DNA of 48,028 bases from CAYXGZ01 sp964464755 (GCA_964464755.1 CAYXGZ010000025.1:1-48028), one strand, 5' to 3'; counted from the first letter of the stretch, positions 17,135-25,279 are shown. Made by a program: numbers and translations. The notes: generated by a model not told the origin, from the sequence alone.

Positions 17135-17343
17135 CCGCAGCCTCCCCCGGCCGAGTGGCCGGGCCGGCCGCCGCTGACCTCGCGCGAGGCGCTGACCTTG
17201 TTCTGGAACGTGACCTCCAGCTCGTTGGCGTCGGACTGCATGATCCGGCGTCCCAGCTCCTTCTTCTCGTGGAAGGGGACGTCCGTGCAGGCCGAGAGGA
17301 GGAGGATCAGGCCGAGGCCCGGGATCCACCGGAGTCTGCGCAT
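17122..17343 (-). CDS. DUF4266 small lipoprotein with Cys-Gly-Cys tail
   Basis: A 73-aa predicted lipoprotein: signal RWIPGLGLILLLSAC with lipid-modified Cys19, then VPFHEKKELGRRIMQSD matching the DUF4266 core. It has a charged helix and a Gly-rich tail ending GGGCGCGN (Cys69, Cys71). This tail is the hallmark of the family. A Cys-x-Cys pair on a flexible anchored tail suggests metal binding or a redox/modification site. The codons for the tail contain the start codon of the DUF3570 gene, so the two are coupled. Its own start overlaps the MFS gene by 37 bp. The function of the family is unknown to me. Confidence 0.88.
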   Translation of the reverse strand: MRRLRWIPGLGLILLLSACTDVPFHEKKELGRRIMQSDANELEVTFQNKVSASREVSGGRPGHSAGGGCGCGN

Positions 17344-18401
17344 GGTGCACCCGTGAAAAAGAGACCCGGAAGGACGAGTACCGCGGAGAGGCCGAAGGCC
17401 GCGTGGAGCGACGCCGAGTCGGCGGTCCACCCGAGGAGCGGCGCCACGGCGAGCAGGGCCGCGCCCTCGACGAGCGAGCGCAGCGACAGCGCGGAGGCGC
17501 GCGCGGAGGGCGGCGCCCCGTCGTTGAGCAGGCGCCCGATCGTCGGCAGCGCCAGGCCGTGGGCGAGCTTCAGGAGCAGGAGCGCGGCCACGGCGCCCGA
17601 GCCGACCGGCAGGGCGAGCAGCGCGAAGCCCGCGACCGAGATCGCGGCCACCACCGGCAGCGGCGAGCGCAGCAGGTGGGCCGACCGGGCCCCCGCCGCC
17701 GTCGCGAGCTGGAAGAGCAGGTAGACGGCCCCGAAGGCCGCGAGCGGGACGCCGGACTCGAGCAGGTACGGCTGCTGGAACTGCAGCGCGGCCACCTGGA
17801 CCGCGCCCACGAGGCCCGCGAAGCCGAGCACCTTGACGAAGCCGGGCCGGAGCGACCTCGCCGCCTCCCGGATCGGGGACACGGGCCCGCGCGCGGGCTC
17901 CACGAAGGTCCAGGCCACCGCGCCGGCCGCCAGCAGGACCGAGAAGCGGAGCACGTAGACGAGGCGGGGATCGACCAGCAGCAGCGCCCCGCCGACCAGG
18001 GCCGCGAGCGCCGTGGAGACGGAGCCCCAGGCCGCGGCCCGGCCGTAGACGCGGGCGTACTCCTTCGGGTTCCACTCGTAGACGAGCGCCGACTCGGCCC
18101 CGGAGGCGAACGCGAAGGCCGCCCCCGCCAGCAGGGAGGACGCGACGAAGCGGTCCTGCAACAGGAGGAGCACCGAGACCGCCTCGAGCACGACCCGCAC
18201 CAGCAGCGCCGCGCGGCGCCCGACGCGGTCCGCGAACACGCCGCTCGGGAGGTCGAACGCGATCTTGGCGCCCGCGAACGCGAGGACCAGCGTCATCAGG
18301 TCGCCGTAGTGGAGCCCGCGCGACAGGCCGTAGAGCGCGAAGACCGGCGCCTGGCAGGTGAAGCCCGACAGCGCGCGGTAGATGAGGAAGCGGCGAGTCA
18401 T
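17307..18401 (-). CDS. Major facilitator superfamily transporter
   Basis: A 364-aa multi-span inner-membrane protein. The loop 2-3 motif is FDLPSGVFADRVGRRAAL, matching the MFS G-x(3)-D-R-x-G-R-R signature. About ten to eleven hydrophobic segments are seen, such as LRFSVLLAAGAVAWTFV and AISVAGFALLALPVGSGAVAALLL. The substrate cannot be read. It is the first gene of the operon containing DUF4266, DUF3570, TlpA and ApbE, and has its own -10 box and an upstream three-hexamer site shared with the response-regulator promoter. Start ATG 18401 is 9 nt from the -10 box. Confidence 0.88.
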   Translation of the reverse strand: MTRRFLIYRALSGFTCQAPVFALYGLSRGLHYGDLMTLVLAFAGAKIAFDLPSGVFADRVGRRAALLVRVVLEAVSVLLLLQDRFVASSLLAGAAFAFASGAESALVYEWNPKEYARVYGRAAAWGSVSTALAALVGGALLLVDPRLVYVLRFSVLLAAGAVAWTFVEPARGPVSPIREAARSLRPGFVKVLGFAGLVGAVQVAALQFQQPYLLESGVPLAAFGAVYLLFQLATAAGARSAHLLRSPLPVVAAISVAGFALLALPVGSGAVAALLLLKLAHGLALPTIGRLLNDGAPPSARASALSLRSLVEGAALLAVAPLLGWTADSASLHAAFGLSAVLVLPGLFFTGAPCADSGGSRASA

Positions 18402-18409
18402 CGGCCCTG

Positions 18410-18415
18410 ACTCTA
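18410..18415 (-). promoter_or_regulatory. -10 box TAGAGT for the MFS operon
   Basis: On the minus strand CGGTAGAGT ends 9 nt before the MFS ATG (18401). Exactly 32 nt separate it from the second hexamer of the upstream site, as in the response-regulator promoter. No consensus -35 is seen, as expected for an activated promoter. Confidence 0.65.
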
Positions 18416-18436
18416 CCGGGGCCGGCTAAATCGACT

Positions 18437-18464
18437 ATTAGCCCGACATTAATTGCGGCTTAGG
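18437..18464 (-). promoter_or_regulatory. Response-regulator-type three-hexamer site, MFS operon
   Basis: The minus strand reads CCTAAG-N5-ATTAAT-N5-GCTAAT, three hexamers on an 11-bp period, the spacing used by OmpR-family regulators that bind one face of DNA. It overlaps the last codons and the stop of the histidine kinase gene. The first two hexamers are identical to the site upstream of the response regulator (20538-20565), and the distance to the -10 box is also identical. Confidence 0.75.
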
Positions 18465-19835
18465 CTGGAAGCGCACCCGGAACGACGTGCGGCCGGGCTC
18501 GCTGACCACCTCCACGGTCCCCTGGTGCGCGGCGACGATCGTCCGCACGATCGCGAGGCCGAGGCCCGAGCCCGCGACGCGATCCGAGCGCGACGGATCG
18601 CCGCGGAAGAAGCGGTCGAAGATCCGCGGGAGGTCGCCGGGGGAGATCCCCGGCCCGTCGTCCCGCACCTCGAGCTCCGTCGGTCCGACCAGGATCTCCA
18701 CGCGCCCGCCCTGGCGCCCGTACTTCACGGCGTTGTCCACGAGGTTGTGGATCGCGCGCCGCAGGAGCGCCGCGTCGCCGGGCACGACCAGGCCCCGGTC
18801 CTCGAGCTCGAGGCGGATGCCCCGCGGCTCCGCCGCGATCTGCAGCACGTCGACCACCTGCCGGGCCAGCGGGCCCAGCTCCACCGGCGCGGTCCCGACC
18901 GCGAGCCTCCCGGCGTCCGCCTTCGCGAGCAGCAGGAGCTTCTCGACGATCTCGCTCAGCCGTCCCAGCTCCTCGAGGGTGTCGCCGACGGCCTCCTCGA
19001 GCTGCGGCGCCGGCTTGCCGAGCGAGGACTCCAGCGCGCTGCGCATCGTCTGCACGGGCGAGCGCAGCTCGTGGGCCGCGTCCGCGGTGAACTGCCGCAT
19101 CCGGCCGAAGGACTCGTCGAGGCGGCCCAGCATCCCGTTGAGCGTGGTCGCCAGCGCGCCGATGTCGCCCTCGCAGGGCGGCGGCGGGATGCGGCGCGAG
19201 AGGTCGCCCGCGCTGATCTCCCGGGCGAGCGCGGACATGTCGCGCACCGGCTTCAGGGCGAAGCGGATGAAGAAGTAGCCGACGACCGAGGCGAGCGCGA
19301 CCAGGGCGGGGATCGCGATCAGCAGCCCCGTGCGCAGCCGCAGCTGGAGGCGGTCCAGGGGGCGCAAGGACCGGGCGAACTCGACGAGCACGGGGTCCGG
19401 CAGGTCCGGTTCCCGCACCGTGATGAAGGCGACCCGGTGCACGCCCGGGTGCCTCGGCGTGCGGAGTTCCCGGTCCCGCAGCTCGATCTCGCCGCCCACC
19501 GGGGGCCTCGCGGTCGAGGTCCCGCCGGCCTCCATGGCCGGGTTCGCGTAGAGGAGCTTCCCGTCCTTCGAGTACACCGCGGTGGCCGCCTCGAGGACCT
19601 CCGAGGCGTGCCGCAGCGCGGCCTTCCAGTCCTCCTGGACCCCGAGGCCGATCTCCCGCATCTCCTCGAGGTAGAGCTTCCCGAAGACCTCGGCGTCCCG
19701 GCAGAGCTCGCGGTCGAACTCCTTCCGCAGGCGGTACTCGGTGGCGACGGCGTAGTAGGTCCCCAGCGCCGCGAGGAAGAGCGCGAGCAATCCCACGTAG
19801 ACGAGGTTCAGGCGGGCGGTGAAGGTCCTAAGCAT
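18438..19835 (-). CDS. Sensor histidine kinase
   Basis: A 465-aa membrane kinase. Transmembrane helix 1 is at about 10-31, a periplasmic sensor region at 32-169, helix 2 at about 170-192, then a HAMP linker. The phospho-accepting His255 is in FTADAAHELRSPVQTM. An N box (HNLVDNAVKYG), G1 box (DDGPGIS) and G2 box (GSGLGLAIV) follow. The H-box wording resembles CusS/CopS-type metal sensors, but the ligand is unknown and the loop has only one Cys. Its ATG lies inside the stop region of the response-regulator gene (8-bp overlap), so the pair is coupled. Its last codons contain a regulatory site for the next operon. Confidence 0.95.
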   Translation of the reverse strand: MLRTFTARLNLVYVGLLALFLAALGTYYAVATEYRLRKEFDRELCRDAEVFGKLYLEEMREIGLGVQEDWKAALRHASEVLEAATAVYSKDGKLLYANPAMEAGGTSTARPPVGGEIELRDRELRTPRHPGVHRVAFITVREPDLPDPVLVEFARSLRPLDRLQLRLRTGLLIAIPALVALASVVGYFFIRFALKPVRDMSALAREISAGDLSRRIPPPPCEGDIGALATTLNGMLGRLDESFGRMRQFTADAAHELRSPVQTMRSALESSLGKPAPQLEEAVGDTLEELGRLSEIVEKLLLLAKADAGRLAVGTAPVELGPLARQVVDVLQIAAEPRGIRLELEDRGLVVPGDAALLRRAIHNLVDNAVKYGRQGGRVEILVGPTELEVRDDGPGISPGDLPRIFDRFFRGDPSRSDRVAGSGLGLAIVRTIVAAHQGTVEVVSEPGRTSFRVRFQPKPQLMSG

Positions 19836-20502
19836 CCGCCTTCAGAACATAGCCGACCCCGCGGACCGTGTGGATGAGTTTCACGGCGTGGTCGCGGTCG
19901 ATCTTCCTGCGGAGCTGGTTGATGAAGACCTCGATGATGTTGCTCTCCCAGTCGAAGGAGTAGCCCCAGACGTGCTCGGCCATCGAGGTCTTCGGCAGCG
20001 TCCGGCCCTGGTTGCGGAGGAGGTACTCGAGGACGGCGAACTCCTTGGCGGTCAGGTCGACGCGGGCCCCGGCCCGCGTGACGACGCGCGACAGGAGGTC
20101 CATGTCGAGGTCGGCGCAGCGCAGCGAGGTGACGGGCTGGCCCGCGTGGCGCCGCAGGAGCGCGCGGACCCGGGCCTTGAACTCCTCGATCGCGAAGGGC
20201 TTGGAGAGGTAGTCGTCCGCCCCCTGGTCGAGGCCCCGGACCCGGTCGGTCGTCTCGCCCCGCGCGGAGGCGATGAGCACGGGCGTGCGGTTCCCCGCCG
20301 ACCGGAGCTCCATGAGGATCTCGGCGCCGTTCTTCCCGGGGAGGTTGAGGTCGAGGACGATCGCGTCGAACGCCCCGGCCTTCGCCAGCTCGAGGCCCCG
20401 GTCCCCGTCGTGGGCGGTCTCCACGGCGTGCCCCTCCTCGGACAGCGCGCGGCCGAGGTAGGTGGCCATGCGCTTGTTGTCCTCGACGAGGAGGATGTGC
20501 AT
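19828..20502 (-). CDS. OmpR/PhoB-family response regulator
   Basis: A 224-aa two-domain regulator. The receiver domain has acidic pocket Asp8, phospho-acceptor Asp51 (AIVLDLNLPG) and the conserved Lys in SKPF. The C-terminal winged helix (LTAKEFAVLEYLLRNQGRTLPKTSMAEHVW, then SNIIEVFINQLRRKID and VRGVGYVL) is typical of the OmpR class. It is cotranscribed and overlaps with the kinase. A -10 box ends 9 nt before its ATG, and a three-hexamer site upstream suggests autoregulation. An identical arrangement precedes the MFS operon, which is its predicted target. Confidence 0.96.
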   Translation of the reverse strand: MHILLVEDNKRMATYLGRALSEEGHAVETAHDGDRGLELAKAGAFDAIVLDLNLPGKNGAEILMELRSAGNRTPVLIASARGETTDRVRGLDQGADDYLSKPFAIEEFKARVRALLRRHAGQPVTSLRCADLDMDLLSRVVTRAGARVDLTAKEFAVLEYLLRNQGRTLPKTSMAEHVWGYSFDWESNIIEVFINQLRRKIDRDHAVKLIHTVRGVGYVLKADA

Positions 20503-20510
20503 GACCGGGA

Positions 20511-20516
20511 ATGATA
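20511..20516 (-). promoter_or_regulatory. -10 box TATCAT for the two-component operon
   Basis: On the minus strand GGGTATCAT ends 9 nt before the regulator ATG (20502). Exactly 32 nt separate it from the ATTAAT hexamer upstream. Confidence 0.68.
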
Positions 20517-20537
20517 CCCGCGGCGCCTCAGGCCCGG

Positions 20538-20565
20538 ATGAGCCGGAGATTAATTGGCGCTTAGG
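20538..20565 (-). promoter_or_regulatory. Response-regulator-type three-hexamer site, autoregulatory
   Basis: The minus strand reads CCTAAG-N5-ATTAAT-N5-GCTCAT with an 11-bp period. It lies between the aroA stop and the response-regulator promoter and starts 1 nt after the aroA stop codon. It matches the site at 18437-18464 in sequence and in distance to the -10 box. Confidence 0.75.
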
Positions 20566-20566
20566 T

Positions 20567-21844
20567 TCAGGCGCCCTTCCAGAGGGACTGGACGCCCGAC
20601 TTGCGCAGGGACTGCCAGAAGCCGGGGTAGCTCTTCCCCACGCAGCCCGGGTCCTGGATGCGGATCCCGGGGACGGCGAGCCCGGCCACCGCGAAGGCCA
20701 TCGCGAGCCGGTGGTCGCCGTGCGGGTCGATCGTCGCGGCCTGCACCTTCGCGGGCGGGTGGATCTCGAGCCCGTCCGGGTGCTCGACGACGCGGGCGCC
20801 GATCTTCGCGAGCTCCTTCGCGAGGTCGCCGAGGCGGTCGCTCTCCTTCGCGCGCAGGTGGGCCACGCCGCGGATCCGCGTCGGGCCCGTCGCGAAGCAC
20901 GCGAGCACGGCGAGCGTCGGGACGCTGTCCGGCCGATCGCCGAGCGTCGCGTCGATCCCGCGCAGCGGGCCGCCCTCGACGGTCGCGGCGCCCGGCTCGC
21001 GGGCGACCTTCGCGCCCAGCGCGGCCAGATCGTCCAGGAAGCCCGCCTCGGGCTGGACCGAGAAGTCGCCGGGGCCGGAGACCCGAGCGCGACCGCCCGT
21101 CGCCGCCGCCATCGCCCACCAGTAGCCCGCGGCCGCCGCGTCGCCCGCGACGGCGTAGTCCGCGGCGCGGTACGCCGACGGCTCCACGCGCCAGCGGCCC
21201 GAGACCCGCACCCCGAAGGCCTGCATCACGGCCACGGTGAGGTCGACGTAACCGCGCGACGACTCGGGACCCGCGGCGCGGAGCTCGACCGGGGCCGCGG
21301 CCCGCGGGGCCGCGAGCAGCAGGGCCGAGAGGTACTGGCTCGACGTCGCGGCGTCGACGTCCACGGTTCCGCCCGCGAGCCCCTTCCCCTCGACGTGCAG
21401 CGGCGGCCGCCCCTCGGCGGCGTGGTAGCCGATCCCGGCCCCCAGCTTCCGCAGCGCGTCGACGAGCCCGCCGACCGGCCGCTCCTGGAGCCGCGCATCG
21501 CCGGTCAGGTGCCAGCGGCCCTCCGAGGCCGCGGTGGCGGCGACGAGGAAGCGGAGCGCGGTGCCCGAGCCCCCGAGGTCGAGGTCGACGCCCGAGGCGA
21601 AGCGCCCGCCGTTGCCCGTGACCGCGAGTTCCATCCGGGGCAGCGGCTCGATGACCGCCCCGAGCGAGCGGAGCGCGCCGACCATCGCCTTGACGTCGTC
21701 GGAGGGCGACACGCCCGAGAGCAGGCTGCGGCCCTCGGCGAGCGCCGCGCAGAGGAGCGCGCGGTGCGCGAGGCTCTTGGACCCGGGCACCGTCACGTCG
21801 ACCCGGAATCCCGGGGGCGGGACGATCTCCACGTGGTCGGTCAC
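20567..21844 (-). CDS. aroA: 3-phosphoshikimate 1-carboxyvinyltransferase (EPSP synthase)
   Basis: A 425-aa enzyme of the shikimate pathway joining phosphoenolpyruvate and shikimate-3-phosphate. Motifs in order: VPGSKSLAHRALLCAAL, LGGSGTALRFLVA, LQERPVGGLVDAL, SSQYLSALLLAAP, LRAKESDRLGDLAKEL, DPHGDHRLAMAFAVAGL and DPGCVGKSYPGFW. The GTG start at 21844 is chosen over longer in-frame options because a -10 box on the minus strand ends exactly 7 nt upstream and the N-terminus VTDHVEIVPPP fits the family. The two-component system lies downstream on the same strand with its own promoter. Confidence 0.96.
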   Translation of the reverse strand: MTDHVEIVPPPGFRVDVTVPGSKSLAHRALLCAALAEGRSLLSGVSPSDDVKAMVGALRSLGAVIEPLPRMELAVTGNGGRFASGVDLDLGGSGTALRFLVAATAASEGRWHLTGDARLQERPVGGLVDALRKLGAGIGYHAAEGRPPLHVEGKGLAGGTVDVDAATSSQYLSALLLAAPRAAAPVELRAAGPESSRGYVDLTVAVMQAFGVRVSGRWRVEPSAYRAADYAVAGDAAAAGYWWAMAAATGGRARVSGPGDFSVQPEAGFLDDLAALGAKVAREPGAATVEGGPLRGIDATLGDRPDSVPTLAVLACFATGPTRIRGVAHLRAKESDRLGDLAKELAKIGARVVEHPDGLEIHPPAKVQAATIDPHGDHRLAMAFAVAGLAVPGIRIQDPGCVGKSYPGFWQSLRKSGVQSLWKGA

Positions 21845-21850
21845 CGCGGC

Positions 21851-21856
21851 ACTATA
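21851..21856 (-). promoter_or_regulatory. -10 box TATAGT, leaderless aroA promoter
   Basis: On the minus strand GGTATAGT ends exactly 7 nt before the aroA GTG. It is divergent from the promoter at 21878; the two -10 boxes are only 21 nt apart. Confidence 0.68.
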
Positions 21857-21877
21857 CCAACCGCTCCCGACCCGAGT

Positions 21878-21883
21878 TACACT
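21878..21883 (+). promoter_or_regulatory. -10 box TACACT, leaderless
   Basis: TACACT ends exactly 7 nt before ATG 21890 of the lipoprotein gene. Confidence 0.6.
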
Positions 21884-21889
21884 GTCCGC

Positions 21890-22450
21890 ATGAAACCACT
21901 CACCCTGCTCGCGCTCCTCGCCCTGGCGGCCTGCAATCCCCCGACCGTCGAGCCCAAGCCGTCCACGCCCCCCGGCCCCGCTCCCTCCCGGTCGCCGCAC
22001 GGCGCGACGTCGGATCTCCTCGGTTTCCAGGCCCCCGCGGGCTGGGTCGCCGAGACCCCGGCCAGCAACATGCGCAAGGGGCAGTTCCGGATCCCCGACC
22101 CCGCGAAGAAGGCCAAGGACGCCCAGCTCGTCGTCTTCCACTTCGGCTCCGAGAGCGGCACGCTCGAGAGCAACATCGAGCGCTGGCGCGGGCAGTTCGG
22201 CGGCGCGGACGCCCAGACCGAGGCGCTCGACAAGGCGACGCTGAAGACGACCGTGGTGGACATCTCCGGCGACTACGCGGGCGACATGGGCGGCGACCCG
22301 GTCCCCGGCGCCCGCATGGTGCTCGCGGTCGTCGAGACGGACGACGGCGCGTGGTACTTCAAGGTCGTCGGCCCGGCGGCCACGGTCGAGGGCATCCGCG
22401 CGGCGTTCCTCGACGCGATCCGCGCGCTCAAGGCGAAGAAGGGGGCCTGA
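21890..22450 (+). CDS. Predicted lipoprotein of unknown function
   Basis: A 186-aa protein with signal MKPLTLLALLALAAC (lipid-modified Cys15) and a Pro/Ser-rich linker. The soluble domain begins LLGFQAPAGWVAETP and contains QLVVFHFG, NIERWRGQFGG and WYFKVVGPAATVEGI. This matches a family of small exported proteins resembling PsbP/DUF1795-type folds; no catalytic residues are evident. The start is set by a -10 box 7 nt upstream. Its stop shares one base with the next start (TGATG), so the two genes are coupled. Confidence 0.8.
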   Translation: MKPLTLLALLALAACNPPTVEPKPSTPPGPAPSRSPHGATSDLLGFQAPAGWVAETPASNMRKGQFRIPDPAKKAKDAQLVVFHFGSESGTLESNIERWRGQFGGADAQTEALDKATLKTTVVDISGDYAGDMGGDPVPGARMVLAVVETDDGAWYFKVVGPAATVEGIRAAFLDAIRALKAKKGA

Positions 22451-23919
22451 TGCGCGCCGCGGCGGGGCTGATCCTCGCCCTCGCGGCCGCCGTCCCCCAG
22501 GACCCGCCGCCCTTCGACGCCCAGCGGCTCGGCGCCGAGCGCGCCGACGCCGCGGTCCCCGTGGACCTCGAGGGCAAGGGCCGGCCCGGCCTGCTCGTGC
22601 TCTCGGGCCGCGCGGCCGCGTACTGGACCTGGACCGCCGGCAAGGGACTGTCCGCCGCCGCCTCCTTCCGCTTCGACCCCGACGCCTACCTCTGGACCAC
22701 CGCGACGTTCTGCGATTCCGCCGCCCCCCAGGTCGTGTCCTTCACCTCGCGCGGCCTCCGGCGCCACCCGCGCAAGGCCGACGGGACCTGGGCGGCCGCG
22801 GAGGACCTCGTCGTCCGCGAGAACCTCTTCCGGGGCGGGGCCCAGGCCGACGCCCCCCCGCTGTCCTCCGAGTTCATGCCCGACCTCACGGGCGACGGGC
22901 TCTCCGACGCGCTCTACTTCCAGCACGACTCGATCTGGATCTTCGTGCAGTCGAAGGGCGCGGACGGCCGCCCCGACTTCCGGCTCTCGCAGAAGCTCCC
23001 GCTGCCCGTGGAGTCCGAGACCCAGCTCGGCTGGGCCGCCCACCACGTCCTGACCCGCTGGGAGCGCGTGCCCCTCGTCGTCCGGGGCGACTTCGACGGC
23101 GACGGCCGCACGGACCTCGTCTGGTTCCAGGACGACCAGGTCGGCGCCTTCCTCCAGCGCGCCGACGGGCGCTTCGAGATCCAGGACCCCCGGGTCCTCG
23201 GCGAGAAGAAGCCGAAGCGGCGCGGCACGTACTTCCGCTTCGAGGTCCCGCCCCGCTTCGCCGACTTCGACGGCGACGGCCTCGTCGACCTCGCCGTCTC
23301 GCACCCCTCGAAGGGGCGCGTCGTCATCCACATGAACCGGAAGGGGAAGATCGACTTCGCGAACCCCGACGCGACGCTCAGCGTGGACGGCTGGAGCACC
23401 GGGCTCTACGTCGAGGACCTCGACCGCGACGGGAAGAAGGAGATCATCCTCGGGGCCGTCGAGAAGCTCGGCGTCTTCTCGGGCCTCGGCGCCTTCGTGT
23501 CGCGCAAGATCGACCTGCAGCTGCACTTCTTCCGCGTCGACGCGACGGGCACCTTCCCCGCGCAGCCCGTCCAGGTGCTGACCTTCCCGGTCCCCTTCAC
23601 CTTCAGCGCGACCCGGGACTCGACGCAGGTCGACCTCACCTTCTGGCCGACCTTCTCGGCCGACATCGACGGCGACGGCCTGCAGGACCTCCTCGCGGAG
23701 AGCGAGCCGGGGAAGATCCGCATCCACCGGGGGAACCGCAAGACGCTCGCGGAATCGGACCCGTCGGGCGAGATCCCCTACGACGACCCCGCGGGCTCGT
23801 CCGGCGTGCGGCTGCAAGCCGCGGACTTCAACGGGGACGGGCGCTCGGATCTCGTCCTGCTCCAGCAGGTGCTCGAGACCCGGAAGTCGGACCTCGCCGT
23901 GCTCATTTCCCGGCGCTAG
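22450..23919 (+). CDS. Exported VCBS/FG-GAP repeat protein
   Basis: A 489-aa secreted protein with signal peptide MRAAAGLILALAAAV. It contains repeated calcium-binding-type loops of the FG-GAP/VCBS class: DFDGDGRTDLVWF, DFDGDGLVDLAV, DIDGDGLQDLLAE, DFNGDGRSDLVLL and DRDGKKEIILG. These form a beta-propeller, usually extracellular or periplasmic; the role is unknown. The start ATG overlaps the upstream lipoprotein stop. The 3' end overlaps the convergent hydrolase gene by 17 bp. Confidence 0.85.
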   Translation: MRAAAGLILALAAAVPQDPPPFDAQRLGAERADAAVPVDLEGKGRPGLLVLSGRAAAYWTWTAGKGLSAAASFRFDPDAYLWTTATFCDSAAPQVVSFTSRGLRRHPRKADGTWAAAEDLVVRENLFRGGAQADAPPLSSEFMPDLTGDGLSDALYFQHDSIWIFVQSKGADGRPDFRLSQKLPLPVESETQLGWAAHHVLTRWERVPLVVRGDFDGDGRTDLVWFQDDQVGAFLQRADGRFEIQDPRVLGEKKPKRRGTYFRFEVPPRFADFDGDGLVDLAVSHPSKGRVVIHMNRKGKIDFANPDATLSVDGWSTGLYVEDLDRDGKKEIILGAVEKLGVFSGLGAFVSRKIDLQLHFFRVDATGTFPAQPVQVLTFPVPFTFSATRDSTQVDLTFWPTFSADIDGDGLQDLLAESEPGKIRIHRGNRKTLAESDPSGEIPYDDPAGSSGVRLQAADFNGDGRSDLVLLQQVLETRKSDLAVLISRR

Positions 23920-25264
23920 CGAAGAACGCGAACGCGTCGGCGAGGGTCTCGGTCACGATGAGCACGTGCTCCAGGCCCTTGCGCTCGTCGTAGCGGAAGC
24001 CGGGCCGCCCCTCGAACGACTTCGCGATCTTCCGCGACGCGAGCACCAGCAGGTCCTGGTCCCCGCAGGCGAGGTAGAGCGGCGCCTTCAGCCGCTCCGG
24101 GCTCGCGGAGCCCGCGGGCGCGATCGCGGCGACGGCCTTCCAGGGCGCGCCGGGGAATTCGGCCGCGGCCAGCGCCTGGCCCCCGCCCCGGGAATGACCG
24201 GTGAGGAAGACGCGGGCCGGGTCCACCGCGTAGGCCGCCGAGACCCGGCGGACGAGTTCGGCGAGGTGCTCGCCCTCCTTCCCGTCCCCGAGCATCGCGG
24301 GCGTCCGCGGCGCGACGACGATCCAGCCCCGCTCCTCGGCCAGGCGCTTGATCTTCCCCGCGCCCAGGATCTCGAAGTAGAAGTTCTCGCTGCCGCCGTG
24401 GCCGTGCAGGGCGACGACGAGGCCCGCGGGCTTCGCGGGATCGTACGTCGACGGCACGTGGACCCTCGAGGGCCACGAGGTCTTCCCCATCGCCCAGGCC
24501 CGCCGCAGGTCGCCGGTCCGGCGCGCGTGGGGATCGCGCCCCGCGGCCCGTTCCCGCGCGTCCGCCTCCAGCAGGTCCAGCTCGGCGACGGCGTCGGGCA
24601 CGACCTCGAGCGGCTCGCCCTTCGACGCGTCCTCGAGGATCGAGAGCCGCCAGAGCAGCGAGGCGGCCACGTCGTCGGCGGGCAATTCCGGCAGCGCCTT
24701 CCGCAGCGCGGCGAGCCGGGTCCCGAGGTCCTTGACGACCCAGGCCTCGGCGCGCGCGGTGATCGCGACGCCGGCGACGGTCGCCGTGACCTCCTGGCGG
24801 CCCGGCCCGTCCGCCGACAGGTCGAAGACGGCGCTCTCGCCGAGCTTCCGGGTCTCGCGACGGGACCCGACGGCGTAGACGACCTCGGGCGGGTCGGCGG
24901 GATGGGGGCCGATGGGCGAGACGCGCACGACCACGCGGGCCTTGGCGCCCGCCTCGACGATCCGCGGGTGCACGGCGAGGTACCAGAGCTCGCGGGCCCG
25001 GGCCTTGTCGTCCCAGGGGACGCCGTCGACGAGGGCCTTCGCCCGGGCGACGCTCTCGATGACGGCGCCGTAGGCGCCCGCGAAGGTCCCCGCGACGGCC
25101 TCGGTGAGGTGGCGGTTGACCGCGGCGCGGGTCGCCACGTCGAGGCTCCCCCGCTTCGCCTCGTAGGCGAGCTCGAAGTCGCGGAAGCGGCCGGCGACGT
25201 CGATGCGTTCCTGGAAGGCGGGGTTGAGCATGGCCGCGAGCGCCGCGAGGGCGATCCACCTCAT
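23903..25264 (-). CDS. Exported alpha/beta hydrolase, esterase/depolymerase-like
   Basis: A 453-aa protein. The N-terminus MRWIALAALAAMLNPAF is a probable signal peptide. Residues about 30-255 are helical with a beta-rich segment of unknown function. The C-terminal third is a serine hydrolase of the LpqC/PHB-depolymerase type: oxyanion region VVALHGHGGSENFYF and nucleophile elbow GHSRGGG. An acid-bearing ACGDQDLLV and a catalytic His in GLEHVLIV follow. The substrate is unknown. The promoter is a -10 box overlapping the stop of the GspK-like gene, giving a leader of about 3 nt. Confidence 0.85.
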   Translation of the reverse strand: MRWIALAALAAMLNPAFQERIDVAGRFRDFELAYEAKRGSLDVATRAAVNRHLTEAVAGTFAGAYGAVIESVARAKALVDGVPWDDKARARELWYLAVHPRIVEAGAKARVVVRVSPIGPHPADPPEVVYAVGSRRETRKLGESAVFDLSADGPGRQEVTATVAGVAITARAEAWVVKDLGTRLAALRKALPELPADDVAASLLWRLSILEDASKGEPLEVVPDAVAELDLLEADARERAAGRDPHARRTGDLRRAWAMGKTSWPSRVHVPSTYDPAKPAGLVVALHGHGGSENFYFEILGAGKIKRLAEERGWIVVAPRTPAMLGDGKEGEHLAELVRRVSAAYAVDPARVFLTGHSRGGGQALAAAEFPGAPWKAVAAIAPAGSASPERLKAPLYLACGDQDLLVLASRKIAKSFEGRPGFRYDERKGLEHVLIVTETLADAFAFFASAGK

Positions 25265-25273
25265 CGGCGGATC

Positions 25274-25279
25274 ATTCTA
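25274..25279 (-). promoter_or_regulatory. -10 box TAGAAT for the hydrolase gene
   Basis: On the minus strand GATAGAAT ends 10 nt before the hydrolase ATG. Its TAG is also the stop codon of the GspK-like gene. Confidence 0.5.

Noticed and set aside
17135..17350. Longer DUF3570 frame starting upstream of 17134
   Set aside because: It would be antiparallel to no signal peptide and runs through the DUF4266 gene in another frame; the clean signal peptide begins at 17134.
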